A stretch of DNA of 64,000 nt, taken from contig OZ020616.1 of the NCBI GenBank assembly GCA_963971575.1, forward strand, positions 14,539,575 through 14,603,574, read 5' to 3'. The notes beneath the pieces were generated by a model, which made no database searches, was not told the DNA's origin, and worked only from the letters and a program-made list of their open reading frames with translations. Position numbers and translations under genes: made by a program. Positions within the stretch are counted from its first letter, which is position 1, and the number at the start of each line of letters is the position of its first letter. Source of the DNA: Liopterus haemorrhoidalis (Eukaryota > Arthropoda > Insecta > Coleoptera > Dytiscidae). Positions 21,160 to 29,670 of this stretch are shown here, piece after piece.

Positions 21160-24100
21160 ATTAATATTTCTCCATCTAACTCATCTATCTGCCATAGGCT
21201 TCAAGTCGGTGATGTTGTTATACAGTCTTTTGTTTTGAGTTTGAGAGCTCCATGCATTTATTTCTAGCAGGGTCTCTACGCCTATTGCCCTGAGGGTTGT
21301 ATGCTAGTGCATAGCGACACGCTTCGCTAGGAGCCCTTCGAAAAGTGTGCCCTAACCAACCATACTTTCTTCTTTTTATTTGCAAATTAATGTCCATTTC
21401 ACCGGTTCTTTCCCCCAATTCTACGTTTGATATTCTACGTGACCAATAAATGCGAAGGATACTTTGAAGACATCGATTTAAAATTAATGAATTTAATTTA
21501 TTATAATATATTACTAACAGAGTAGGTTGAAAGTTAAAAATATAGGTATTAAAATAATGAAAAGTTTAAAACAAATAGAATCGGATAGACCATCAGAATG
21601 CCGACACAGTGCCTCTAAGAATTCAACAACTTAAATCTTTACGCTAACCCAGGGGTCGGCAAACCGCGGCTGATGAGCCACATGCGGCTATTTGTTCGTG
21701 TGGCTCTTCAAATTAAGTTGATAAGGAATAAAACTTAGAAAATATTCACGCAAAAGTTCATTTTATTTTCATGCATTTTTATGCAGGGTATCGGTAATAC
21801 CAATGACTAAAATAAAACATATTTATGCACTACTCATTAATTGATGCTAAAAAAAGTCATATGAAAACAAAATTATGGCTCCTTAAAATGTGTCCAGATG
21901 CCGTTAAGGGTAAATTTGGCTCTTTAGCCTCTAAAGTTTGCTGACCCCTGCGCTAACCGGACCGAATACACTCTGACAGAGAGACGGGGTATTTTTATAA
22001 GGCATTTCTAGCAAGAAGGGTAAAAAGATTGTTCAAGGAATTGTCAAAGTTAGTAGATAATAACTTTGAATAAAAGTCTCCTTGGACAATAAACTTTCAA
22101 AAAATATTTTAAAGTTGCATGTTGTAAACGTAAAATTTCTAATTTTCAATTGTCTGAATTCTCACAAATATTGACTTTAATGTACCCTTTAAAATCCCTA
22201 AAAAAATGCTAGAATGTATTCAAAGAAATTCTCGGGGCGGGTGGTTTGTGGAAGTTCAGTCATTGTTCCGGTGGACTAAGCGATTTGTTACAAGACGATG
22301 TGGCATGATTTGTCTGTATTATTAACGTAATTCAACACCTTTTTTTCAGCATTTCAATGCTTTGTTAGCTGATTTAGTACGTCAAGCCGACTTATCATGG
22401 CGCGAGGCAAAGAGACAGCTTCGCAAAGATCACCGTTGGGATCTCGTTGAACTTCTATCTCGTGAAGATAAAGAACGTCTTTACAACGAACACGTGGACC
22501 AACTCCTGAGGAAGAAAAGGGACAAATTCCGGGAGCTCCTGGATGAGACACAAGGTGTCACACTTACCAGCCAGTGGAGAGATGTTAAGAAAATGATTAA
22601 AGATGATCCGAGATACAGTAAATTCGCAAGCAGCGAAAGAGTAAGTTTAGATTTGATGTTTAAGAAATTAAAATCTAACATATTTCTGTTTTAGTGTGAA
22701 AGAGAGTTCCGCGACTACATCAAGGATAAATTAGTTGTTGCCAAAGCTGATTTCAAAGAATTATTACAGGTTGGTTCATTCTTTTAATTTTTTATCAAAC
22801 TCTCTCTGTATATCTCCATCACGAAAGTAATCCATCTTAGTCTGTTAAGTCTGTGGCTGATTTCCCATTAGGCTCGGCCCTAAGGGTGGCAGAATTTGAG
22901 ATCGTGGATTTTTTTTTTATAAAAACTAAATATACAAATCTTTTAATTATAAAAATAGAACAAGTTATACAGTGCGATCATTAATTCCTGAACGATATGT
23001 AATACTTGACAGAAACATTTAGTTATCAAACTTATTTCCAAGGATATGTACACATATGCGTACATTCTATTTTTATTAACTTATACTCTTATACGAATTG
23101 ATTATTAAATGAACACTGTTTTTCACTACACGCTAATGAGTTGATCAAATATTAAGTTAGAGACAGATGTTCGTTATTCCTCGGGTGAGTTCGGGCCAAC
23201 GAAGAAATCTGATTGGTTCTTTGTTAAATTGTGATTTAAAGCTGTGAATTAGAATACAGTTTTGATATTTTAAAACCCATTTTTTACCATAATGTAACGC
23301 TCAGGCAGTAATGTACGTACTTTATCTTTTCTTGTGGTATTAAGTTTGTAAGAATTTCAAGGTAACCAAACAACTGGGGCCGTAAGACAATTCGGGCCGT
23401 TCACAATTGGGGCTTTTCACAACTGGGGCCATTAACAACTGGGGCGATGGACAATTCGGGCCGTACACAATTGGGGCTTTGCACAACTGGGGCCATAACT
23501 ATAAGAGCTAGAGTTTTCTTTTGTTTAAAATAAAAAATAATTATTTTACAAGTTGGCATAAATTAAATTGCGTGTTCTTTTGAAAAAAAAATAATATTTT
23601 AATGGTTTGATTAAGTACATTTTAGTGGGAATTAGAATAAATAAAAAAATTGTATTTTAGGGGTTGGCTTAAGTAAATTTTCGTGTTCATTTGATTAAAA
23701 AGAAATTGTATTTTAAGGATTGGTTTAAGTACATTTAAGTGTTCTTTTGAATAAAGAGTTACCCACACTTTTTGAGCCGCAGAGCACTTTTCAAGAGAAT
23801 ACCTCGAGGAGCACTATCCTCAGTGTTGTAATAGATACATTTGAAAATATATCTAGATACAGATACAGATACTTGAGGAAAAATGTATCTAGATGCAGAT
23901 ACAGATACAAATTTTAAAAAGTATCTAGATACAGATAAATTTTTTTTTACAATGTATCTAGATACTTCAAGATACTTTTAAGATACTTTCGGAAAAATTA
24001 AAACACCACAAGAAAAAGAAATAACTAGAGCAAGGAATATATTTGTTCACAATAAAAAATAAGTTATGCACTATTATTACTCTTAAAATAAACACAAATA

Positions 24101-24921
24101 GCCTTTGAAGCTGTGTGTCAGAAATATTAACTAACTATATACCTATATAATCTTTAAAAAAATAATTTTTTTATTCCAATTTCAGCGGATATCTCGAACA
24201 TTTTTTGTTCGCTAATAAATTACTGATTATTAAATGACTATTTAAAATTTGATATAGGTATTGCAAAACTACGTCATATCACACTCATGTTTAGATTCAG
24301 AGTGAAGCATGTTTTTACTCCCACCAAGCAAGAAAGAGTTTACTGGTCGCTGATTGGTTAATTTAAACTTAAAATTCAAATATCTGAATGATGCTAAATG
24401 TATTACCAACTTGAAAAATCGTAAGGACATATTTTGTAAAAAGACCTTGAAAAAGACAAAATAGGAAAGTATCTGAAAAAAGTACCTGAAATACAGATAC
24501 TTAGATACTGATTTAAATATCTAGATACAGATACATATTTTAAAATGTACCTAGATACATTACAACACTGACTATCCTTGCTATATATATACCAACACTA
24601 GTAGATCGCAGAGCACTAGTAGACGCTCGCGGAACACAGTTTGGGAAACTCTGTTTTAGAGAAAAGTTTGACTTGATTTTAAATTTATTTTTTTAGGAAA
24701 CCAAATTAATAACCCACAAGTCACTATCACAACTACGAGAGAACGAAAATCACATGAGTGAAATTGAAGAGATCTTGAAAAACGATAAACGTTACCTGGT
24801 GCTAGATTACATACCGCATGAACGCACCCAACTTATCATCTCCTACCTGGAGGAGTTGGACAAGCGTGGTCCCCCACCACCACCAACAGCATCAGAGCCA
24901 TCTAGAAGACCCATCAAATAA
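14109..24921 (+). CDS. TCERG1: TCERG1 (CA150) transcription elongation regulator 1, C-terminal five exons
   Basis: Nuclear factor that links elongating RNA polymerase II to the spliceosome; its FF repeats bind the phosphorylated Pol II C-terminal domain. Joined exons 14109-14453, 18965-19147, 22350-22640, 22695-22769 and 24697-24921 are all phase 0 and give 372 residues. They correspond to FF domains 3-6 of the animal protein. FF3 includes DSDPRYKAVDSSGMREDWF. Next comes a Lys/Arg/Asp/Glu-rich linker with REREKEVQ and REQHKRDEAIQ. FF4 includes LRKDHRW. FF5 includes LTSQWRDVKKMIKDDPRY. FF6 ends LDKRGPPPPPTASEPSRRP, almost the vertebrate C-terminus. The WW domains and FF1-2 lie left of the window. 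The RD/KE linker is longer than in human TCERG1, as I remember it. The introns carry hAT, LINE and MITE copies. The gene converges on BCKDHA. Confidence 0.96.
14597..14900 (-). repeat. Dispersed repeat starting AGGGTTTTGTAGGTATGACC
   Basis: An inverted relative lies at 44090-44415. Shared blocks include the AGGGTTTTGTAGGTATGACC border, AAACGGCTGAAC, GTTGAAATTTGGCATACTTG and GACCCACATA. The 44 kb copy carries a CAGACAGACAGAC tract, as at retroposon 3' ends. It lies in a TCERG1 intron. Class not certain. Confidence 0.6.
15276..15530. mobile_element. MITE, about 255 bp, inverted ends ATCTGTACCTTG
   Basis: TATATCTGTACCTTGGAGTA then AGAACAACCAATGTC at the left mirrors the right end (GACTTTGGTTGTTCTTGCAT then CAAGGTACAGATATA). 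Noncoding, in a TCERG1 intron. Confidence 0.75.
15679..16794 (+). pseudogene. Non-LTR retrotransposon reverse transcriptase (jockey/CR1-like), 5'-truncated
   Basis: Open on the plus strand from just after a TAA near 15676. It reads SYLTQRLQYVEY, then SGVLQGSNLGPLLFLLAVND and the catalytic FADDIKLY. NSHI, SRLEYACVI, KFLRSVEYR and SLKDRRDI follow. These are the palm, thumb and connection motifs of jockey/CR1-type LINEs. The finger motifs and the endonuclease are absent (5' truncation), and about 20 residues seem deleted after SRLEYA. The 3' end is near 16865 in an AATTAAATTAAATTAAA tail. It sits in the TCERG1 intron in the same orientation as the gene. Confidence 0.88.
16925..17000 (-). repeat. 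Dispersed repeat, GTGTGGAATTTCACAC family
   Basis: The block ACCTACAAAACCCTAAAATG with GTGTGGAATTTCACACAT recurs, inverted, at 43195-43285 and in part at 37300-37345. The ATTCACTGACTAAATACC flank is shared with the 43 kb copy. Noncoding. Confidence 0.6.
17529..18147 (-). mobile_element. hAT element (CAGTGATGGCGAACC ends)
   Basis: Ends CAGTGATGGCGAACCT and AGGTTTGCCATCACTG are inverted copies, flanked by the exact 8-bp TTCTAGCG (17521-17528 and 18148-18155). It lies in the intron before the 18965 exon of TCERG1 and carries a transposase remnant on the minus strand. Confidence 0.93.
17735..18091 (-). pseudogene. hAT transposase C-terminal (dimerisation) remnant
   Basis: The minus strand reads DLKSKLENLERNRLENEKEW, LPDTLALKNLAMALFTIFPS, TYFCEILFLALNNIKTNKRN, then RLIDEVSSACLIGL. 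This matches the hAT C-terminal block (GSTYICE..FS.M...K...R..LTDE.L). The element has lost the BED finger and the catalytic core. Vertebrate relatives are ZBED/GTF2IRD2-type hATs. Confidence 0.8.
18264..18912. mobile_element. TTAA-flanked foldback element with a large central palindrome
   Basis: TTAA borders lie at 18260-18263 and 18913-18916. The ends GCCGCATTCAGAGCTC and AGCTGCATTTAGAGCTC are inverted copies. A second inner pair (CTAGTGAG against CTCACTAA) and the near-perfect palindrome at 18488-18655 are nested inside. It is related to the 7119-7480 element. It lies in the last part of a TCERG1 intron, ending 49 bp before the exon at 18965. Confidence 0.75.
18488..18655. repeat. 168-bp near-perfect palindrome
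   Basis: The 84-bp arms are mirror images with a single mismatched pair next to the centre (18570 against 18573). The left arm begins ATTTACTGTTCGTCTTTG and the right arm ends CAAAGACGAACAGTAAAT. There is essentially no spacer. Confidence 0.95.
18965..19147 (+). CDS. TCERG1: TCERG1 exon: charged linker between FF3 and FF4
   Basis: Acceptor TTTTTCAAG, donor GTAAGT, 61 codons, phase 0. It reads DPDHDPVSDDERAREEKEKE ... SLREREKEVQ ... DREREQHKRDEAIQ-like sequence, matching the animal linker (REREVQ ... REQHKREEAIQ). Strongly helical and charged. Confidence 0.95.
19459..19640. mobile_element. MITE-A copy 1
   Basis: The ends AGTCTATTCCAAATGTTTAA and TTAAACCAAGCAAACAGACT are near-inverted copies, with AAGCGGAACT against AATTCCGCTT inside. 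Other copies: 19782-19962, 27948-28120, 32147-32845 (interrupted) and 34605-34788. Nested in the hAT at 19338-20426. Confidence 0.75.
19782..19962. mobile_element. MITE-A copy 2
   Basis: AGTCTGTTCCTTTGGTTTAG at the left and CGCTTAATCGTTTGGAACAG then ACT at the right, with GGCGGAACTAGA against TTAGTTCCGC. Opposite arrangement to copy 1; same host hAT. Confidence 0.75.
20435..20964 (+). other. TCERG1 intron, no gene recognised
   Basis: It contains a small palindrome, GATGCATGATCATGATGCAT (20500-20519). Nothing else supported. Confidence 0.3.
20970..21164 (+). mobile_element. LINE 3' end with (AAAT)n tail
   Basis: ATCATCATCATCATCAAGCC then TGTCCATCATCGGGTGA and an AATA/AAAT tetranucleotide tail (21111-21160, about 12 units). 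The ATCATCATCA...GCC...TCC motif is common in 3' regions of insect RTE-type LINEs. No coding part is attached. Confidence 0.55.
21165..21480 (-). pseudogene. LINE reverse transcriptase C-terminus (RTE/BovB-like)
   Basis: The minus strand reads CLQSILRIYWSRRISNVELG, ERTGEMDINLQIKRRKYGWL, GHTFRRAPSEACRYALAYNP, then QGNRRRDPARNK. This is the terminal segment of RTE-like LINE ORFs (CLR.IL.I.W...ISN.EL...T, IKRRK..W.GH.LR, AL.WNPQG.RKRG.P). Only the last about 100 residues remain. In a TCERG1 intron, antisense. Confidence 0.8.
21650..21950. mobile_element. hAT MITE, 301 bp (CAGGGGTCGGCAAAC ends)
   Basis: Ends CAGGGGTCGGCAAACC and GTTTGCTGACCCCTG are inverted copies with the exact 8-bp CGCTAACC on both sides (21642-21649 and 21951-21958). 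Same end type as the larger element at 26359-27448. Noncoding. Confidence 0.93.
22081..22349 (+). other. TCERG1 intron end
   Basis: No repeat recognised. A polypyrimidine tract (TTTTTTTCAG) leads into the exon at 22350. Confidence 0.4.
22350..22640 (+). CDS. TCERG1: TCERG1 exon: FF4 and most of FF5
   Basis: Acceptor TTTTTTTCAG, donor GTAAGT, 97 codons, phase 0. FF4: HFNALLADLVR ... WREAKRQLRKDHRW ... RLYNEHVDQL. FF5 begins KFRELLDETQGVTLTSQWRD and runs to DDPRYSKFASSER. This is the most conserved exon of the gene in the window. Confidence 0.97.
22695..22769 (+). CDS. TCERG1: TCERG1 exon: FF5 end / FF6 start (25 codons)
   Basis: Acceptor TTCTGTTTTAG, donor GTTGGT. Reads CEREFRDYIKDKLVVAKADF then KELLQ, matching the animal protein (EFEEYIRDKYITAKADFRTLL). 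Only a 54-bp intron separates it from the previous exon. Confidence 0.95.
22980..23313 (+). repeat. Dispersed repeat, copy 1 (direct relative at 61727-62055)
   Basis: Long collinear similarity to 61727-62055. Shared stretches include TAGTTATCAAACTTATTTCC, GCGTACATTCTATTTTTATT, TCCTCGGGTGAGTTCGGG and AATTGGTTCTTTGTTAAATT-like blocks (TGATTGG here). No inverted ends or coding sequence seen; class unknown. It lies in the last TCERG1 intron. Confidence 0.7.
23370..23498. repeat. Minisatellite of eight about 16-bp units (ACAAYTGGGGCC)
   Basis: Eight consecutive units of the form ACAACTGGGGCCGTAA, ACAATTCGGGCCGTTC, ACAATTGGGGCTTTTC and so on. Units 1-3 resemble units 5-7, giving a higher-order period of about 64 bp. 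GC-rich against an AT-rich background. Confidence 0.92.
23528..23753. repeat. Tandem repeat, four diverged about 57-bp units
   Basis: Each unit contains an AAAAA-TTGTATTTTA block, then GGTTTGATTAAGTACATTT or a variant, then GTGTTCTTTTGA or a variant. Units diverge by about 20-30 % by eye. It adjoins the 16-bp minisatellite. Confidence 0.7.
23754..24653. mobile_element. hAT-like element (GAGTTNCCCA ends) interrupted by another hAT
   Basis: The left end, AAGAGTTACCCACACTTTTT then GAGCCGCAGAGCAC, mirrors the right end, which on the minus strand reads CAGAGTTTCCCAAACTGTGT then TCCGCGAGCG. The 8-bp flanks do not match well, so the insertion is old or the borders approximate. The hAT at 23821-24570 is inserted in it. 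Confidence 0.5.
23821..24570. mobile_element. hAT MITE with ATCTAGATAC iterations (CAGTGTTGTAA ends)
   Basis: Ends CAGTGTTGTAATAGATAC and TACATTACAACACTG are inverted copies, with the exact 8-bp ACTATCCT on both sides (23813-23820 and 24571-24578). Sub-terminal regions are iterations of TATCTAGATACAGATA. No transposase seen. Confidence 0.92.
24697..24921 (+). CDS. TCERG1: TCERG1 terminal coding exon: FF6 and C-terminus
   Basis: Acceptor TTTTTTTAG, 74 codons then TAA at 24919. Reads ETKLITHKSLSQLRENENHM, EEILKNDKRYLVLDYIPHER, then LEELDKRGPPPPPTASEPSR and RPIK. FF6 is followed by the Pro-rich tail conserved to vertebrates. Confidence 0.97.
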   Translation, partial: ETKLITHKSLSQLRENENHMSEIEEILKNDKRYLVLDYIPHERTQLIISYLEELDKRGPPPPPTASEPSRRPIK

Positions 24922-25139
24922 TTTAGTTCAGGTGATTTATTAATGTAATATTTTATACCGGGGTAAAAATTAGATTTTTCAAATTTATATGTTAAACGGC
25001 ACTAATATTATTAAGTCGTTACTTAAGGCTGGATTTCAAGGACACTGCTATTATTCTTTAGAGAATTAGAACAGTAGAAACAGGATGGAATGATATTAGT
25101 TTGATACTCAAGTGTTTAATCGATTACCTGATTATCGTG

Positions 25140-25145
25140 AATAAA
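25140..25145 (+). promoter_or_regulatory. Possible TCERG1 polyadenylation signal AATAAA
   Basis: First canonical AATAAA after the stop codon, 219 bp downstream. It lies at the edge of a repeat, so its use is inferred. Confidence 0.35.
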
Positions 25146-25345
25146 GTTGCGTTCACAGCTCTAGAATTAGTTGACTGCGTGCGTTGTGGAAACATTTAAT
25201 AGACAGTTTTAACGTTTAGTGACAGCGTTCACAGCTATGAAAATTAATGCGTAACAAATGTGACATATGTTTTTTCAAACCAACTACGAAGGAATAAATG
25301 CGTTTATGTAACGCCCCCACCAGCGAGATCGTGATTTCTTACTAA
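25146..25345. repeat. Partial copies of the GTTCACAGCT MITE family
   Basis: TTGCGTTCACAGCTCTAGAA at 25148, then GACAGCGTTCACAGCTATGA with AAATTAATGCGTAACAAATG and CCAACTACGAAGGAATAAAT. The second part is the inverted counterpart of 7400-7490. Confidence 0.65.
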
Positions 25346-25423
25346 ATTTTAATAACAAAATTAAAACCGTATGCAAGGTGTATTTAAAAAAAAAATATAT
25401 TATTGGTGCAGCTGTTTTTTATG

Positions 25424-25995
25424 GACCGGTTACACGATGCCAGTAACTTGTGCAAGTACTGGCACAAGTATTTGTGCCAGTACTTGCACAAGTCGTTTTG
25501 TCATTTACACGTATTCCAGTATCTTATTTAAGTAACCTTGCAAAGAACCCGAAACACACTGCAAAATGTCAATGTTTCCAATTATTTTTGATGCGTAAAA
25601 CCGTCTTTTAAACGCGCCAATTTTCGATGTTTAACCTTATTTTATGTTGCGTACGTCTTTCACACCCGTAAACAAAAATGAAGTTCAATCAAAAACTATT
25701 TATAAAATCAAATATACTTGTGGTGTCCTCAGACCACTTTGTTATGAACATTTTAAGTATATTTAACATTTTTGTATCAGCCAGAACAAATCAGCTGTTC
25801 ATGGCGGTCATTTTTAATAGTCACTTGCACGGCTACTTGTGCCAGTAAATAGGAACGGCTTCTATTCACTTGACTTGCATGAGATACTTGTGTGCAAGTA
25901 CTGGCACCAGTACTGCATGTACGTCTACACGATGCCAGTGACTGGTGCAAGTACTTACTGGTGCAAGTTACTTGCATCGTGTAACTGAGCCATTA
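25424..25995. mobile_element. Terminal-inverted-repeat element, GTTACACGATGCCAGT ends
   Basis: The left end (ATGGACCGGTTACACGATGC) and the right end, read inverted (ATGGCTCAGTTACACGATGC), match. Both sub-terminal zones contain iterations of CTGGTGCAAGTACTT/CAAGTACTGGCACAAGT. The end type and internal ACACG motifs suggest PIF/Harbinger or hAT ancestry, but no clear target duplication is visible. The frame at 25777-25977 is repeat-derived. Confidence 0.65.
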
Positions 25996-26358
25996 CTTTT
26001 GAGGTAACATACAAACGAATTAATATTATATTATCGTTATATTAGTATAGATTATACATAACCTAAAATTTCTAGTTTTATTTTTTTTTTTTCCATTTCG
26101 TAGGCAATAATCTGTAATGTCATACTTTATATCATTGTTTTTATTAATCTCACTTACAGAATATACCATATTTCCGATTTTTTGTTATGAGAATCGTCGC
26201 TTAATAGAATCAATATTAAATTGACAATAATTGTGATCACAATCAGGGACGTAGCCAGGATTTCAGCTTGGGGGGGGGGCAAAAATAACAAAATATTTTA
26301 AATTGGTCGGTACGACCTTAATTACATGACTTGGGTAGAAAATAACAGCGTTCTAGGT

Positions 26359-27448
26359 CAGGGGTCGGCAACCTTTCAGTGACAAAGAGCCAAATATATA
26401 TTGGAAAAAAAACAATAACATGGAAGAGCCGCTAAAAAATATATGCTATATTTAAGAAAAAAACGTAAAAATTGTTTATTTGTTTTAAAATAATCAAGTA
26501 TTACAATAAATAAATATTTACTTATACATTTAGTTTGTGATACCTATTGTAGTTGCCAGTATATTACAATATAATAATTTTTTTAATGGAACGATTGCTC
26601 CTGTATAGTGTTCTATAAGACTTCAATATTTGGTGAATATTCAGTAATCTTTAACTTAAGGCAGCATTCTAGTTTCAGGTCAGTAATATTACTTCTTAAC
26701 TGACTCTTTATTAATTTCATATGTGAAAAGATTTGTTTACAGTAATATGTGGATCCGAAAATTGTCACTAGCCCAAAAGCATAATTTTTTAAAAGATTGA
26801 ACGATTCTGGAAGACGGTTCCAAGCTTCGAAAAGAACTGTATCTACATTTTGAAGATTGCGAATTTCGGTCCACTTATGCTGGGAAGATAAAATTCACTT
26901 TATTCTTTCTAAATATTCCAGTTCAGAATTAAGTTTTAAGAATATGTAATTCCATAAACCTTTGGATTTCAAATCCACTAATTGGCGGTGATAAATGTAA
27001 TTGCTACATATCTACTTCAATTGGTTTTGTCAAAAGAGCTAGTGTAGCTTTATATTTTCTAAACTCTTTAAATCTATCTCGAAAAGCTTCTTGCATGTTA
27101 ACAATTGTTTGTGCAAAAAAAAAAAAAAAAAATGCAATAATAACATGTTTTTGTAAGTTAATAAAATGTAAAAATGTTTTTGCACGTAAATCATTCACAA
27201 ATACAGATAATTTTTTTTCGAAACAAATAACTTCTTCTAAAAGGGAATATGCAGTAGCTCGGGGAATTACCGGGCGTGAATTGCACCGTAAAACATTCTG
27301 AAAAATACAAAACCTGTATAGTACAGTCAGAAAGTTGAAAATTAAAAAATAGATTATATTAAAATAAAAACCAGCCAATTTTCAAAGAGCCACAAAATTT
27401 TCTAAAAGAGTCGCATGCGGCTCCGGAGCCGCAGGTTGCCGACCCCTG
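26359..27448 (-). mobile_element. hAT element (CAGGGGTCGGCAACC ends), nested
   Basis: Ends CAGGGGTCGGCAACC and GGTTGCCGACCCCTG are inverted with the exact 8-bp TTCTAGGT on both sides (26351-26358 and 27449-27456). It carries a decayed transposase on the minus strand. It sits inside the hAT at 26244-27587, so it is the younger insertion. Confidence 0.94.
26640..27378 (-). pseudogene. hAT transposase, C-terminal half, decayed
   Basis: The minus strand reads SLLEEVICFEKKLSVFVNDL, RAKTFLHFINLQKHV, NMQEAFRDRFKEFRKYKATL, then after stops AWNRLPESFNLLKNYAFGLV, TIFGSTYYCKQIFSHMKLIK and SQLRSNITDLKLECCLKLK. The last part is the hAT dimerisation block (GSTY.CE..FS.MK..KS..RS.LTD..L). A poly-A/T tract and stops break it. 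Relatives include ZBED/GTF2IRD2-like hAT proteins. Confidence 0.85.
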
Positions 27449-27947
27449 TTCTAGGTCTTTTGTAGTATATTAAATAATAAAAGTCTGGTAAATTTATAAA
27501 TTTCAAGACAACAACCTAAATTATATTTTATATAAGGTAAACTATCGGGGGAGGGAGGCAAATGCCCCCCCCCTGGCTACGTCCCTGATCACAATAAACG
27601 ATGTTTATTGTATTTCGCCACATAATGTACATTTTTTCATGAGAAAATGACGCAAAATTCTTTAACGTTGACACAAAGCATATTTGTTTACTTGTAAACT
27701 TGGCTACTCGTTAAACCAATTAGAAGCAAGGTCAAACAGCTCCTATATTCTTACATACTGCATTATTCATTGAAATGAATTAGATCTATATGTGGTGCTA
27801 CGCGTCTGCTTTGAGTGCGCGCAGACGCAGTAAGCTCTCAGTCAAAAACTCGTTTCTGCGCAGTGTGTGGTGTCGAAAATGTACGGCCTATAATTATAAT
27901 ATCTGTCATATGACCTTGATTACACTTCTTTTAAAAATTGTAATATA

Positions 27948-28120
27948 TAGTCTATTTCTTTGATTTAAGCGGATCTAGATTGTAAAAACAAATAACTTTT
28001 AAAGTTTAAATGAGGCTTTCAATCATTTTGTTTAGTAAAAAACAACTTCAATCATAAAAAAGTCAGCTCGTGACAACTTCTAAAAATAAAAATTCCATTT
28101 AGTCCCGCTTGAAAGATTAT
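27948..28120. mobile_element. MITE-A copy 3
   Basis: TAGTCTATTTCTTTGATTTA then AGCGGATCTAGA at the left; CCATTTAGTCCCGCTTGAAA at the right. The right end is eroded. It lies between the two host genes. Confidence 0.65.
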
Positions 28121-28944
28121 ACGTACGAAACGCAAAAATATGGTAAATTTGAATGACCTGTATTAACTCACAAAACTCCTCCATATTAAATTGTGAACTG
28201 CCAGGTCTTTTCAGTTATCTTATATATCAATAATTGCTAGATTTTTTGTCAGATGATCGCGTAAGGTCTGTTTTTAGAGTCATATCCAACGGTTTATTAT
28301 CGTCATTCTTCCGTACAGAATTTGTAAGTATGTATTAAAATTAATCTGTGCTTGCGGCTGACGATAATAAATCATTAGAAATGACTGTGTGAACAGACAT
28401 TTTATCTGAACAGTTTCATGTTTTTAAAACACTTGAGCATTAGATTAATATTTTTGAAGTTTTTTTCCATCTCAATCGCCTTGATTTCCAGCTTAGCAAA
28501 TATGTGTACAAATATTTTCATTTTTGTATTAAATTTTGACATAAGACACGGTCTTTCAAATTCTTTGTAAAGTTTTTAATTTAGCGCATAAAATTAACAG
28601 AATTAAAACACTAAAATTTTTTCGGGGCTTCCGCAACTTGTTTTTAAGCAAATAGCATTGAAAGATCGGGTCTTACTAGTAATATTAACGCAATGTTTAG
28701 TTTGTTTAGACTCATTTTAGTTTGAAACAAACAATATCGAGAGTAGATTTAAGATATTTTAATGTAATAAATGACTGGTAGAGATGCACGTTTTTGAGTA
28801 ATTGTGTGATTTTCATATATTTGAAAATATATTAAATTGTGTGTGTAGTACTTTTATAATATAATAAAAGTTTGTTAATAAGAAAAATCTACAATTATTT
28901 TAAACTACTTACCTTTTAACATAAATTCGTTCTTTTTGGACATT
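28121..28944. other. Intergenic between TCERG1 and BCKDHA, no gene recognised
   Basis: AT-rich, no coding or paired-end evidence. Confidence 0.3.
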
Positions 28945-29480
28945 ATCAACCATCATAATTTTATGAAAAAGAGCGTTCAATTAAAAATGTGTTTAGAAAA
29001 TTACGTGACATTTACGGTTTGCATAATCGTCCATCTGAGCGAACTGCTTGTAGAATTGTGGGAAAATTTCAACAAACTTGTTCGGTAAAAGATGAAGTAA
29101 GAGAAGAATATGCTCGTAGTGGTCGTTCGCGAGATTATATTGCTATGGTTCGTGAAAGTGTTGATGAAGACCAAGATATGTCGATTTCTAGACGTTTACA
29201 GCAACTTAATGAGAGCACAACATGGCGTATTTTGAACAAAAAATTATCGAAGAAGGCTTATAAAATTCAACTGACATAATAACTGAAGCCGCAAGATCAT
29301 TTGCCAGGTCGTAGCTTCGTTAGTTGGATAGCCGAGTGGTTTTTATCAAAAATTCATGTTTTCTGACGTACATTTTCAAATTGGTGATTACGTTAATAAG
29401 CAAAACTGCCGCATTTGGGGAGAGGAAGACCCACGAGTGATTCAAGAGAAACCAATGCATCCACTCGTTATAAATTCAAA
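28945..29480 (+). pseudogene. Mariner-like transposase remnant, N-terminal and first catalytic part
   Basis: The plus strand reads YEKERSIKNVFRKLRDIYGL, HNRPSERTACRIVGKFQQTC, ... SISRRLQQLNESTTWRILNK, KLSKKAYKIQLT, then a stop and frame changes, then MFSDVHFQIGDYVNKQNC, RIWGEEDPRVIQEKPMHPL. HTH segments and the YVNKQNCRIWG block are shared with the intact mariner at 8895-9998, but the two are different families. Sequence after HPL is unrelated: the catalytic C-terminus is lost. At least two frameshifts or stops. Confidence 0.85.
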
Positions 29481-29670
29481 TCAACTTGAATTATATCTAA
29501 CACAAATTATACAAATGAAGCGTAAAATCAGTACTTATCAGTTCTGCGTCAGACTATACACATTCCTTAAGGTGATCCCTAATTGGTCTGACGGAAACCC
29601 GCCTAAAAATTTCACATAAAAAGTTCACATATTTTCCGGGGTACTTGTTTGCCTCGTGGCACTATACTTA

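Larger units (their letters stand above)
26244..27587. mobile_element. hAT element (CAGGGACGTAGCCAGG ends) with a nested hAT
   Basis: Ends CAGGGACGTAGCCAGGA and CTGGCTACGTCCCTG are inverted, with the exact 8-bp ATCACAAT on both sides (26236-26243 and 27588-27595). C/G tracts (GGGGGGGGG and CCCCCCCC) follow both ends. About 250 bp is its own; the rest is the inserted element at 26359-27448. Confidence 0.93.

Noticed and set aside
21111..21160. AAAT tetranucleotide run considered as an independent microsatellite
   Set aside because: It is the 3' tail of a LINE fragment.
23370..23498. CRISPR-like array
   Set aside because: Units are contiguous 16-mers with no unique spacers; the sequence is eukaryotic.
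29356..29619. Second frame of the mariner remnant as a separate gene
   Set aside because: Its first 35 residues continue the same transposase; the remainder is unrelated read-through.
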